Source: Polytrichum commune
Taxonomy: Eukaryota; Streptophyta; Polytrichopsida; Polytrichales; Polytrichaceae
Direction: 5' to 3'
Assembly (NCBI GenBank): GCA_950295325.1
Contig: OX485809.1
Span: forward strand, 28,334,001-28,398,000
DNA length: 64,000 nucleotides
Shown: in pieces, positions 34,621 to 45,850 of the stretch
Position numbering within the stretch: position 1 is the first letter of the stretch
Layout: each line of letters starts with the position of its first letter
Made by a program: the position numbers and the translations under genes
The notes under the pieces: generated by a model
Databases searched by the model: none
What the model was told of the DNA's origin: nothing
What the model saw: only the letters and a program-made list of their open reading frames with translations

Positions 34621-34832
34621 AACTAAATATGATATTTAGTGTCACTTACTATTCGGGGTTACGTGATGCTATTTGTTTTTACTCTTGATGTTTACCAAGT
34701 AAAGTTGCTAGTATTCTGTAATGTCCAAACAAACAATTTGACATTTTTGGTAAAATATGACATATACAATAAATAGTTATAGCATCGCATAACTCCAAAT
34801 AATAAGTGACACTAAATCCAATATTTAATGTA
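34621..34832 (+). mobile_element. CTA(C/A)A(C/T)TAAATAT...GTGTCACTTAC MITE
   Basis: The left arm (CTAAATATGATATTTAGTGT, CACTTACTATTCGGGGTTAC) is matched in inverse by the right arm (GCATAACTCCAAATAATAAG, TGACACTAAATCCAATATTTA). It shares the inner GGAGTTACG...GCTATAACT part with the CTACACTGATTATCCC family but has a different tip. Confidence 0.7.
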
Positions 34833-35639
34833 GTTCCCCCAACTTGAGAACTTTGATACTGCAACCGTTGAATCCTCTCAAACTTTGTTGAAAACAAAGA
34901 TATTTTAAAACCAAGTTATGATGATGAAGTTGGTTTCCACATATAGGTGGTCGATCATAAAACATGTTAGCGGTAGTGGATTGAATTGTCTTTGATATAA
35001 AGAGTAGTCTAGAAGTCCTAAGTTCATTGGAATGCACATGTGTGCAATAAAGGATGAATTGTTGGAAAATTACAAGTGAAGTAGTTTTCAAAGGTTGCTT
35101 CTGGGCGAGACCCCTAAATGTGAACTTTAGCATTATCTCTCCCAATTGAATAAACTTAGATGTGAATATTGAATTAGTGTGGGTTATTATTTTGGAGTTA
35201 TGTGCTTAAGCTCCTAAGCTTATTGTAAAAACACAAGCTCAAGCAACACTTAAGGGGTCACTTTTTCTTTAATTGGGCACCTATATTTGAGTGGTACATG
35301 GCAAGGCCTATAGTTATAAATGAAGACCAAAGAAACGCGTGCCACAATGAGATTGGAACATGTGTTCATAATAGAAACATTATTCTAAGTCCAATAGTGA
35401 ATACAATTAGCGTGCGCTAGGAAGTTCTTTTTGCTTGTCTTCCAGAGCAAGCATACTAATTGTAAGGAAGGCAATGACCTAGTACTAGACATGCCCATTT
35501 GATGGGAAAATAATCTTAAACTTTGACGTCTTATAATTTTGACTCCATTTATGAAACTTGAAATGTTATATGTAATGTAATCCAAATGGGGTGGATTGCT
35601 CCCTTTCCAACAACAAAAATTGTTGGAAAAGGCCAAGAC
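34833..35639. other. Intergenic with fragments of dispersed repeats
   Basis: At 35,277-35,400 an inverse-orientation copy of the CACCTATATTTGAGTG family is visible, with its ATGGCAAGGCC and AGACCAAAGAAACGC words. No gene. Confidence 0.4.
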
Positions 35640-36011
35640 AGTCCAAGTTCGCTTCACACTATGCTTGAGGGACCAACGGAGTAAGTGATTGCAAGATGTA
35701 TGTAAAGTCTACATGGATTCCTACATGGTCACTTGGACTATGTTCAACAACCACCTCTTGGAGGTAGGCCTAACAAAAAGTCACCGGGAGACCATGGCAC
35801 TTCGAAATCTGACAACCATTGATTTAATATGTTTTTATCATGTGTGAGGACCATGCATGAATAGAAATTCATTGAAATAGCATTTGGTTGAGGGCCCGGT
35901 CACATATGACTTCCCACTACATGATTTTGGAAGTGCCTTGGGACGGAATTTGGACACTTCTCTCAAAAGTTCATGGTCCCGGCTCTTGGTTCGTGTGTGA
36001 AGCGGCCCTTA
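35640..36011 (+). mobile_element. TAAGGGCCGCTTCACAC element, partial copy 2
   Basis: It shares the interior with 31,813-32,318 (CTTGAGGGACCAACGGAGTA, CACCTCTTGGAGG, the GTCACATATGACTTCCCAC line) and ends with a well-preserved right terminus, GTGTGTGAAGCGGCCCTTA. The left terminus is missing or too decayed to see. Confidence 0.55.
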
Positions 36012-36139
36012 GGCCAACTTTGGGTATAGGACAGTACGGAATAATGAGGATGTGATCCCAATGGTTTTTCCTTTCCTTGCCTCACAGTGCACCAATGTTG
36101 GTAAGGTAGGATAATGGAAAATGGTGAATGACCACTATT

Positions 36140-36520
36140 GGTGCACTAGACCAGGAGTAGAATGAGGCTTATGTGGACCCAAAATGGGTGTAGTATGAAA
36201 GTGGTGGCATGGAAAGGATACAATGCTAGATTGGATGGAGTGATTGGCCATATATTTTAATTTTAATTTTAATTTTTTTTTCACAACACTTGGGATCACT
36301 TTTGGGTGCTAATTGTTTTATGCATTCGTAAGCAATGTAGGATATTTTGATGCACGAATTAGGGAGACTCTACTATACAAGTAGGGTGGTTTGACTTACT
36401 TTCCTCTTGGAAAAAATGTAACTACTTATGTATAGGAAATAAAATCACCAAACGACTTGCATTCCTCATTATTTCCTCATCTCCATCTCTGAAAAACATT
36501 GAACGAATTCGAAGCCACTC
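36140..36520 (-). repeat. Dispersed repeat shared with 49,440-49,815
   Basis: Read on the minus strand, this stretch follows the order of 49,440-49,815: GAGGAATGCAAGT, a GTTACATTTTTTCC line, AGTAAGTCAAACCACCCTAC, AGTCTCCCTAATT, a CACCACTTTCATACTACACC line, CCCATTTTGGGTCCACA, TAGTGCACCA. A shorter relative lies at 55,640-55,850. No coding content is recognised. Confidence 0.5.
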
Positions 36521-37692
36521 TTTCTAAGCGAATCAACTTGTTCTCACCGTTTCCCATTTCTCTACCTTAGTTACTTACTAATAGTAGAGGCATGTATTCT
36601 CAATTAGGATACCTCAATTTCGATAAGGCTGCGATTCAATGCCGATTAGGCCAAGACTCAATTTCAATCAAGCCAAAAACGAACAGTGCCATGATACATG
36701 TCCCCGGTTTTGAGTGCTAAAGTGAGGAGGAACGAGTGGCTTAAATGAGAGGTTATGGTAGACTCTAGACATTGGTAATATGTTCAAGTCAACTTTTGGC
36801 TTCAAAATCACAACCCTCCTGATTTCTATCTTCCTACATAGGAAAGGGAAAAAACAAACAAACAAACTTACGCTGCCGCATACTTCTCCAGAGCAGGTGC
36901 AGACTCTCTTGAGTGATTGTTTATGGGCGCCTCGACTCTACTCTACTCTACTCTAGATACGAGTGAGTCACAGCGAGGCCTTAATTTCATTGCATGTGGG
37001 TGGTGGTGTGGCATCAAGTTACGCTTCTTTAACCAGAGTTTGAACCTATGATCAGGGAGAACTGGCAGTTAGTTACAGATGAACTAACTGGTTGAGTTTG
37101 AGAAATAAGTAACCGGTTGAAGTAGTTCAAGACTGTAGGAAATTTACCCCTCATTTTAGAGGAATCTATAGAGGAATATACCCCAATTTAATAAAGGAAA
37201 ACTGGAGGATGTCAACATGTAACCGGCTGGACTTGCAAACACACTCGGATCTCAACCCATTAGTATGCCCCAAAATCTCCCCCATCGCTGGTTTGAACTT
37301 GTGACTAGAGAAATTGAGAAACATGATGAGTGTGAGGATGGGCATGGGCCTGGGTGCATCATAATTAATGTAAGGTAAGGCAAAGTGAGTCAGGTTAACT
37401 AGAATTCCATCATGGCATGCTGAGGGGCGTTCCCCATGGGCCTCTGTGAGGATCCCTAGAGGCGGCTCTCTATTCCGACAACAATATGATTACTTATTTT
37501 TCTCTCAAAAATTGTCATGTGTCATGCTGGCATTTGTTACAATTTCGCATGTGGAAACTACATTCCGACACCTGTAAAGATGGATGGAAGAGGAACAATT
37601 CCACTCCTTGTGTTAGACGTATTCCATTGCCCTATACTTTAGGTATGTATTCGATTCCATCCGCTACGTTACCTCATGCCCAAGGAGGGCTG
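36521..37692. other. Intergenic with tRNA-like B-box words
   Basis: TTTGAACCTATGATCAGGG at about 37,033 and GTTTGAACTTGTGACTAGAG at 37,290 are the complement of B-box-like motifs (GGTTCAAAC). The surrounding text (AACATGTAACCGGCTGGACT, CAAACACACTCGGAT) recurs at 44,445-44,510. A decayed SINE-like family is possible. No gene. Confidence 0.35.
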
Positions 37693-37928
37693 GGGATTCG
37701 TGGCACTCACTTAAAATCATCCATCCAAGATATCGTGGATGAAGTGGCTCCAATAAAAAAAGCCTCCCTATGGGGTTGAGGGCCGATTCATTCGAATGTG
37801 ACGTCACTAGACTAATTCGGGGCCTTTGACTCTATTTCCGGAATCAAATTGCCCAAAAATAGCCATTTAGATGATTCATGTGTTTTTTTCATCCGCACGG
37901 ATGATTTTAAGTGAGTGCCACGAATCCC
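37693..37928 (+). mobile_element. Foldback element with perfect 30-bp arms
   Basis: Positions 37,693-37,722 (GGGATTCGTGGCACTCACTT...) and 37,899-37,928 are exact reverse complements over 30 bp. Similarity continues outside as CCCAAGGAGGG at 37,679 against CCCCCAAGGAGGGAGG at 37,932. The 176-bp spacer contains a piece resembling the GAGAGAATTATCG family interior (GGCCGATTCATTCGAATGTG). The perfect arms imply a young or conversion-maintained structure. Confidence 0.8.
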
Positions 37929-37943
37929 TGGCCCCCAAGGAGG

Positions 37944-38180
37944 GAGGGAAGTATTGTATACAAGCATAGCTCTCATTCATCTGACATAAACGCCTTCAAC
38001 TAGTATGCATTCCGGAGTTTGTTATTTTTAGTTGATTTGACGTTGGAATGAGCATTAAAGACCCCGACTTGGTCTACTGGAGGTCATTTGACATGAATTG
38101 GCAACAAACCTATAGGGGCTTGAGTTTTTATGTTGGATGGGTGAGAGGTATAGTCGTATATGATAATTCCCTTTCTCTCC
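37944..38180 (+). mobile_element. GAGAGAATTATCG family MITE, third copy
   Basis: The left end (TTGTATACAAGCATAGCTCTC, ATTCATCTGACATAAA) and the right end (TTTATGTTGGATGGGTGAGAG, TCGTATATGATAATTCCC) are inverted. The interior has the AAACCTATAGGGGCTTGAG line. It begins within 16 bp of the foldback's right arm. Confidence 0.6.
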
Positions 38181-40534
38181 CCAAGCTTGCAGCTCTTCGT
38201 CATGAAATCAATCGATTTTTAATGACATGTTGCTAGCGTGCACTAATGACAGTGTGTTACAAAAGCGTGGTAACGATATTCAACATCGATAATGGTATGT
38301 CCACAAATCATAACAATGCATTCTATCAAATAGAACACACACCTCAATCAAACAAACACACAAGATTTTAATACTCCTATTTATGTAGGAGACCAAGAGT
38401 CTAGATCCCGATAATTAACCATTTCAGAATGGTTAATGTTATGTGCATGTACCCTCACATGATGCACATGCATGGCCAAATCAAGACCAAACATTTGATG
38501 TGTATTAAGAGCCCCAATGACAACCAACCCGTGCTAACCTCAATCTCAACAAATACCATAGAATTCATAGATTTCACCTAGCGACATGACAAGGGACCCA
38601 CCTCAACCAACATATAAATGAATACAACAAATATAACCCACTCATTCAAACACTTAGAACTGCAAGATGGAAGGTTGCGAAGATACGAGGAGCCATACAC
38701 GAAAACTCAATTCAAGCATTAGAACACCTTTCAATACCCCCAAACGAGATCAAAATACTCATGAAACACATGCATCAAATAGCCATAAGTATCTTGCATA
38801 CTTAGTATCAGACAAGACAAATTTGGACAACAAAGAAGTCCCCATGGACCCACTCTAGGAGGGATAACCCTCCCGTTCACTACATTACTCAAAGGCTCAC
38901 CCTTCGAAAGATCGGAAGAAGTTACTCTGCTTTGAAGCTTGGTTAAAAAATGATCAAGGTAAGGAAGAACATGTTCTCATTCACGTCGGTGGAAAATCAA
39001 CACTAATGTTATTTTATTTTATTTTATTTATATCAACAAACCTACCCGTGGATATCAAAATTCTAGTACCAATCAATTGTTGATATTTGGTGGGTATCTC
39101 AAGTTGAGACAATCTATATTTACCTAGATAATCATTGGGGTCAATCCATGTTTGTACATATTGATACTAGGGTGAATCTTTGCCCAAGTGTAAAGGTTCT
39201 TGCAATGTATATAGACCCAAATGCTATTCAAAATAAAACATAATGTCATCAACATAATACTCATAACTTATGGGTATTAAGGAATACGTGGGTTCACATT
39301 ATAGACACCTAAATGGTATCAAACAAATACTGGTTTGAACTAAGGTAGATGGTGCTAAAATTGTCACTTTCAGAGCCTAGGATGGATAATGTTATTGTGT
39401 TTGAAATATTTTTAATTAATTCTCAATAGCAATTGACATGAGACTCCAACTTACCAAAGTATGTCGTATTCACATTTTGTATAATTGTTAAAACATGTCA
39501 AAGCATTGATGGTGGATGACTCCAAACCAACATGAGAATATGGTATTAAGGTGGTGGACATTGTCACAATTGATAGGATCTTATTGTGCAAGTAAAGGTG
39601 TTTGTTTTAGCTTCGTTGTAGCACCATCAAATGTTTAAAACTCAACATTCACTAATATTAGCACTCTAATGGCATTCCAAGAAACCCATAACAAGGAAAA
39701 CAAAGAAAAGAACAAGGGATTCACATCGTGACAAAGCTGGAGTTTTTCATGGTTGAAGTGCAAACTTGGGATTGTGATACTACACATAGGAAATCCTATT
39801 GAACAATGTCGTTGTCCTTATATGTGTGCATGTGATCGCCTTCCACTCTTGAGCATCTCAATGTTGCAGGTGACTCAACAAATGTTCACGTGTCAGTTAA
39901 AATACACCTACAAGTCATCCATCCTCCCATGAATGACATGTTTAAATGAAGTGATGACTAGTAGGGTGTTGTTGTTGTTGTTTTTTATCTTCTTTGCTTC
40001 TTAGTGTCCCCAATGGAAAATTAAGATTAAAAAATGTTCCACATTCAAAGGTTTAAGTTTAGCCAATTTGTATTGTGACATGTGTCTTACCTTCATGACA
40101 AGTACTTCACACGAACTTTCATTCCTAAGTGTTTATGCGTCATATGTCATATGAACAAAATTGTCCACAACCCCCAATGGTCCAAAATCTGCAACCAAGA
40201 ATCTTCAATTGACAACCAAATTTGTTTATTGAAAGATTTTTTGTGCAAGGATTCACAATGGACAAGTCACAACAAATGGTCATAAAGGGCATGTTCTCTT
40301 CTACCTAGCGTGTGATGAGAAATTCGATCATTGCCAAGGGATCGTTTTTTAAAGGCGGGAAACGATGAAGTAATCTAATGAAACTGAAAGTGCCCAAGCT
40401 TATGTACTTGATTTTGGGCTCCAAAGTCTTTTGAGGGCACAACTCCACCTTTGTTGCTTGTAAAAGTCCTCATGGAATATGATATAATTATCACCGTCAC
40501 AAAATGTAGCCTACAATAGCACATTTGGGAACGA
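38181..40534. other. Intergenic, no supported gene
   Basis: The GATGGTGCTAAAATTGTCAC block occurs at about 39,347 within a stretch related to 29,180 and 49,070. A (GTT)n run lies near 39,968. Short open frames here show no recognisable motifs. Confidence 0.4.
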
Positions 40535-40911
40535 CTAGATTGATTATCCCAATTAATACATGTGGTACGAATTCATGAAACACACACTATTTTGCCAAGT
40601 CTCAAAATTTGTGAGGGTTGAAATTTTCAATGAGAGATACTAAATTCATGAATAATACATGCTCATTTACCATACATGCTAAGAAAATGAGTGCATGTTC
40701 TAAAGATGAATAGTGCTAGTACTTTCAATGAAGAATGTTGCTCTAAATAGTGTTGCCATGAACAATATCTTTAGTGAATAATGTCGCGATGAACAATGTT
40801 TCCATATCTTCTGGTGGCACTAATTTCAAAGTGTAAAGAAATTTTGTGCCACCTTCATTAAAATCCCACACACAATATGAGCCCTCCCTCATTAGTTGGG
40901 ATAATCAACGT
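40535..40911 (-). mobile_element. CTACGTTGATTATCCC-type MITE, copy 2 (inverse)
   Basis: In inverse orientation it aligns with 14,278-14,692: ACGTTGATTATCCCAACTAA, GAGGGAGGGCTC, GAAATTAGTGCCACCA, GAAACATTGTTCAT, CTAGCACTATTCAT, GACTTGGCAAAATAG, then TTAATTGGGATAATCAATC at the other end. The terminal inverted repeats are about 17 bp. Confidence 0.7.
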
Positions 40912-41039
40912 GATTGATTTCTACGAGGTGTGGCTTTCGTACTTAACATGGCGGATAGGATGACCCTAAAATGGATAGTGACCATGATTTAATTTTTAAT
41001 TTTTTGGTACACGGCATGCATGTTGATGTTGCAAAGATG

Positions 41040-41150
41040 ACCTTCAAGTCAAAGTTGTAAGGAAGAAGTCACACCAAACTTACATTGTTCCACAAGCAGG
41101 TTTGAACCCGAGAGTTACTGGTGTACCATGAGACCATCACCTTTAGAATC
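41040..41150 (-). mobile_element. tRNA-like SINE head candidate
   Basis: On the minus strand GATGGTCTCATGGTACACCA resembles a tRNA D-arm/A-box region and is followed by CTCTCGGGTTCAAACC, a good B-box (plus 41,100-41,110). It adjoins the palindromic cluster beginning at 41,182. Confidence 0.4.
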
Positions 41151-41181
41151 GGTCGATAGTGACCTAAAAGGTTACGTATTA

Positions 41182-41416
41182 GGTAATCGTTTTATTGGAA
41201 CCGGTTCCAATAAAACGATTACCGGATGTAACCGGTTGGCCGCTTTGTTGAGCCGCGCAGGTGACCTAAACAGTGGGTCACCTGTCGTCTTCTTCAACAT
41301 ATCCGATTTAGATGATCATAACCGGTTGGGATGTCGAGGTTATCGTCTGCAAACCTGTGTGCTCAGAGCCAATCGTGTAGTGCCACCTCCGCGAAACAAA
41401 GCGGCCAACCGGTTAC
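41182..41416. repeat. Nested palindrome cluster with AACCGGTT motifs
   Basis: Three inverted structures are packed into 235 bp. Positions 41,182-41,223 form a 42-bp perfect palindrome centred on AACCGGTT. Positions 41,228-41,249 and 41,395-41,416 form a 22-bp perfect inverted pair (GTAACCGGTTGGCCGCTTTG...). Between them, 41,258-41,266 and 41,276-41,284 form a 9-bp stem (CAGGTGACC/GGTCACCTG) with a 9-nt loop. AACCGGTT occurs four times (41,199, 41,230, 41,320, 41,407). The segment is visibly richer in G+C than its surroundings. A 107-codon frame crosses it but is best explained by the palindromes. The class is unknown. Confidence 0.85.
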
Positions 41417-43853
41417 GGATGTATAGACACATAAGTAAGTCCAAAATGTAACACCCGTTTCATAATGCATGAGTAATGCTCTTATAAAACAGTTTGGAAA
41501 TAACAAATCTGCTTGTCATGTTCATGGCTTGGCAACTCCCATGTCACTAAGGCGATGTGCATGGGGGTGTGTGGTCTTGGGTAAATCACATTTAAGCCAT
41601 TCATTCACAGAGTCCCATCCTACGATGTACGAAACAGCTCGGGCGGCCTATTAAAATAATAATAATAAATAAATTATTACGTATGAAATTTTGGCAGATG
41701 AAAAACCAATGTTTGTAAGGTGAAGGGGTTGATTGTTCATCCCATCGTATTAGAGCATTTGTGTGGGATTTTAAAGGTTCCCAAGGGGTTTCCTAAGTTC
41801 CCTAGTAACCTTGGTTCTATCTTTATGAAGGAAGAGGTAGGAGTTTGAACCTCCCTGTTGGCATCATCTCCTCCGCACATCCTTTTCATGACGGACTTAG
41901 TTTGAAATTTTTCATCCAAGATTTGTGAGTGGATGGAGGTGGAGATTTCATCCAACGTGAAGTTTTTCAAACTCTACCCAAGGGGAAGAGAAGTTAGAAG
42001 TTAGGGCAACATGGGAGCTTTTAGATTTGTCATATTGCAATTGATGGCTGAGATCTTCCAAGCCCCTGACTATACAGGTGACGTTCACAACGCCTCAGTG
42101 ACGTGGTGGCAACTCCCCATATTATAAATTTCCATGTATTTTGGATTAAGTCGAGTCATTTTAGAGCTATTATAATGTATTCAAAAGGTTTTAAGTTCAC
42201 CATTCTTCTTCTTCTTCTTCTTCTAGTAGGGCTTAAATAGAGGATTCAAGTTTATAGCTTTCTATTACACCGAGTCATGTTACAATATCTTTATATGCTT
42301 TTAAGAGATGCTTTCAAGAAGTTGAGTTATGGGTATCCATGGACAATCATCCCCATAAATTTTTCCTTTTATAAGAAAAAATTTAATTTTTTTTCAACAT
42401 ACAACATATAAATAAAAAAATTATTTCATTGTTTAAAAAACAGGACATCAAGAGCACGTTGATTTTAAACGTGATTGCAAAATCATTTTCATTTTTTGAG
42501 TGAAAGCATACTAACTTGAAGGCCACGCTAAATCACCTTGTCAGTGTGGATCTGTTGGCGACCTAAATGTTCCAAAATGGAAATCCAATTTCAGTTGATT
42601 GACTAGTATTTATGTAATCCCGGACATTTTGGCCAATTTTAGACACAACCGGTCACAATTTTAGTTGTTGTGTATCGTATGTGACCAAGTATTGGTATTT
42701 CAAGGTGATAAAATCTTTGTACATGCGTGTTCTTCTGTGGGTTAATATCATTTAAAACCACGTTGATACTTGGGCAGTTTTACCTAGGTATGAAGGTTCT
42801 TGCATGATATACCGACATATATATTGTACCCAAATGGAATAATATCTAAACTTTAAAGTCACAAATGTTCATACTCTATTTGATATCAAAAAGTATGAAA
42901 TCTTCATTATAGACACCTTATTGTTATACAAATAGAAATGATACTAGTCCAACATTGGTGCAAACACACTCACACTACATGTTTATTTGAACTGGGGCTT
43001 TATCATTGGAATGCATATGCATAAGTTGGATGAGAACTTCATATGACAACCTTGTGCAAACCCACATATGACCATAGTAGAGGGTTTTAATTTATTTGAA
43101 ACAACATTTGTGATGTGGGTATTTTTGAAGTGATCTACCGAAGGTATGTGTGCCTTTTGTGGTCAACCTTCTTAACCATATACCTATATTCAAGTGGTCG
43201 TTGCATGGCAAGGGGATTGTAGTCAAGAACATACACTTTCCAAAAAACATTTACAAAAAAACGACGCATTTCATGATGAGATTGAACAATGTATCCGAAA
43301 TGTAGACATCGTTTCATGTTCAACACTGAACGCAATGGGGAGGGTATATGTGATTACTTAAATAGAAAGATAATCTTCACTTTGACCTTTTATAATATAT
43401 GCATCCCAACTCCAAGATTGAAACTTGGAGTGACAATCTTTCACGATTTGCTTTTGTTGACTAAATGAAAAAATCCCCCCATCCAATTCAATCATCAAGA
43501 TTGTATGCAGAGTTGGAGGTGCCCACAATAGGACCACACACATTCTAGAAACATGTGGACCTCTACAAATATGTGGTATGGTTGACCTTGGAAACATGTT
43601 GACTCTTTTACTCATGCAAATTACCTTGAGTAAAAATCATATCACAAAAACTAGTCACTTTGTTTAGTCATCCGTATACAACCACAAGGTAAGACATTTA
43701 TTATTTTGCTATTGTGGTAAAAAATATATTCAAAATAGCATTGAATGATGGGAAAAGTACGCAAGTCGACCTAATTGCACATATGAGTGTAGAATTTCCG
43801 GTGCACCATATTTTAGGCCATGTGAAAAGCTTCATCCTGATTGGTCTGTGACA
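41417..43853. other. Intergenic, no supported gene
   Basis: A (CTT)n tract is at about 42,202-42,223. Segments at 42,740-43,110 and an inverse CACCTATATTCAAGTGG-family copy at 43,175-43,345 are dispersed repeats. No gene or RNA gene was recognised. Confidence 0.4.
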
Positions 43854-43855
43854 TA

Positions 43856-44136
43856 CTACCTCTGTCCCAAAAGGATTGTCCTACTTCCCATAATTTTTTG
43901 TCCCAAAATGATTGTCCGGTTTCTACATGGCTAGAAATTTAAGGCTCAAAGTCAAATATTTTCGCGTCAGACTTTCTATATCAAGAAGTCGTTCGACACC
44001 GCAACTTCCGATGCATTTCGGAGTAGTTGTCGTTTTCTATTTTAAGAGTCATACTCACAACTACTCGGTCAAAGGTCAGCGGGCCTTAATCTCGCCAAAG
44101 TTAGAAACACAAACAATCATTTTGGGACGGAGGAAG
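43856..44136 (+). mobile_element. Stowaway MITE (Tc1/mariner-type)
   Basis: The ends CTACCTCTGTCCCAAAA and TTTTGGGACGGAGGAAG are the classic plant Stowaway terminal repeats, extended inward by GGATTGTCC and ACAATCA, and flanked on both sides by TA (43,854-43,855 and 44,137-44,138). At 281 bp it is within the usual size range. It carries no transposase and would rely on a mariner-like enzyme encoded elsewhere. The open frame through it (43,912-44,139) is incidental. Confidence 0.92.
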
Positions 44137-45499
44137 TAACTTTTAGTATATGATTAAAAAATTTACCTTTGTCCTATGATCTTGCCCGATATATCTTGCC
44201 GCTAATAAGATTCATGAAGATATTGGGGGCTCTTCATACTTTTAAAACTATAATCCACCCACATCGTCCATCAATTTTGGGATTTCAATAGGAAACACAA
44301 CAATATTAGGAGGGATAACTTTACCCAATAACTTTTAAAGGATGGTGTTGGGGGGGGGGGGTTGCAGTTCAAGAAGTCCCATCCTTTTAGAGGAGCTTAT
44401 GGAATATTCCTTGAATCACTAAAGAAAATCCGAAAGATCACAACATGTAACCACTTGGACTTGTAAACACTTGGATTTTGACCGATTATGCCCAAAAATC
44501 TTCCAATTAATTTAATATTTCTTTTTTTTAAGGGGGGGGGGGGCACAATACATATGCTACATGCAACAACTTGTATGAATCCTTAACAAGCTTTCAAATG
44601 ATGAATGAACCGATCTATATCCATGTATTGAAACCTTATTTAGCACAAGCTATACAAAAAGTGGAAGTGAAAATAACGTCATATGTGAAAAATGTTTGTT
44701 AGATACTTGCAAAAGGTACGTCTTTGAGTCTAGGTTATTAATATAATTTGTCTTTAAATAGTTCAACAAGTGAATTCAAATCCCTCAGTTCGACAAGTTG
44801 AGGTCCATAAATGGGTCTCTCATACATTAAATGGTTACAAGACGTGAAGTTTGTTGATATGGGATACATGATAATTTGTTGGAACTTCCACCAAGCATCG
44901 AAGTGAAAATTCATTCGATTTGGTGATATTGGATCCATACTCAACACAACCATATGAGTGCAAGCATGTTGAAATGGACCAAAACAATGTTCCAATATAT
45001 TGAAAGCATAATGTTTTGGTTGAATGCTTAAAATAAGTAGCAAAGTGTTATTTGAATTGGAATTTCTTTTATGGCAACTTCTATTGTTGTGTTAAACACC
45101 CAAATAAAGACATCGAGATGAGATCCTCGAAATTCATCATTGAAAGTGATGCTCAACGCAAATGCTAATGTGGGTCTTGACGTAAATTTCGAGCCTTAAA
45201 TATTATGAAGTTTGAAATGTTTTCATATTCCTTGATTTTCTTTAAACTTGAGGGCATCATCACAATTTATTATTTTGTAGAATACCATCATTGTAATGTA
45301 ATTATATCATATTTTGATCAAAATCTAGACAATTACTTGTTCAATGTCATCTATTTGGACACCACTTGCATTGTCTCCTTAAAATTGTAGACTCCTCCAA
45401 AAATTGCTTCTGTCATCAAAAAAAATGCTTGGCTTTGGAGATCAACATGTTTTTGAAATGTGTATGATTTTTTTCTTCACAAAATTCAAGGTTAGTATA
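44137..45499. other. Intergenic with G runs
   Basis: G homopolymers occur at about 44,348-44,361 and 44,534-44,544. The stretch 44,370-44,510 matches 37,130-37,330 (CATGTAACCACTTGGACTTG, TAAACACTTGGATTTTGACC). No gene. Confidence 0.4.
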
Positions 45500-45850
45500 T
45501 ACTATGCAATTCCCAATCCTTGCATTGTTTTAACTAAAAGTGACCCAAGTTTTCTTAATGCTTAAATCACCATCCACAAAGAGTGGTATCATGCTATTAA
45601 TAACCGACTTTCCAACTTATCCTAGTGGGTTGGGTGGCCCAAGCTAGCCTTGCATAGGCCGATCCAAGATTTAGGACAACAAATCCCATGGACATATCCT
45701 ATTTTAGATCCTGCAATCCTCTCAAAGTTTAAGAGGTGGAAAGAGGAAGCCCCAAATTCTCACCAAACTTTAAGAACAAACTACAATATACAACAACCCA
45801 ACAAGCTCTTAATAAATAAATAAATTCAAAGGAGGATCAAAGCCACGATT
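45500..45850 (+). repeat. GGGCCAAGCTAGCCTTGCAT family, copy 2
   Basis: The same order of words as the intronic copy at 3850-4245: AAAAGTGACCCAAGTTTTCT, a CAAAGAGTGGTATC line, GTGGCCCAAGCTAGCCTTGC, GGCCGATCCAAGATTTAGG and TCCTCTCAAAGTTTAAGAGG. Adjacent minus-strand frames at 45,873-46,253 lie just outside and show no recognised domain. Confidence 0.65.

Noticed and set aside
41128-41451. 107-codon frame over the palindrome cluster
   Set aside because: The nested inverted repeats and higher G+C explain the long frame; the amino-acid sequence shows no domain.
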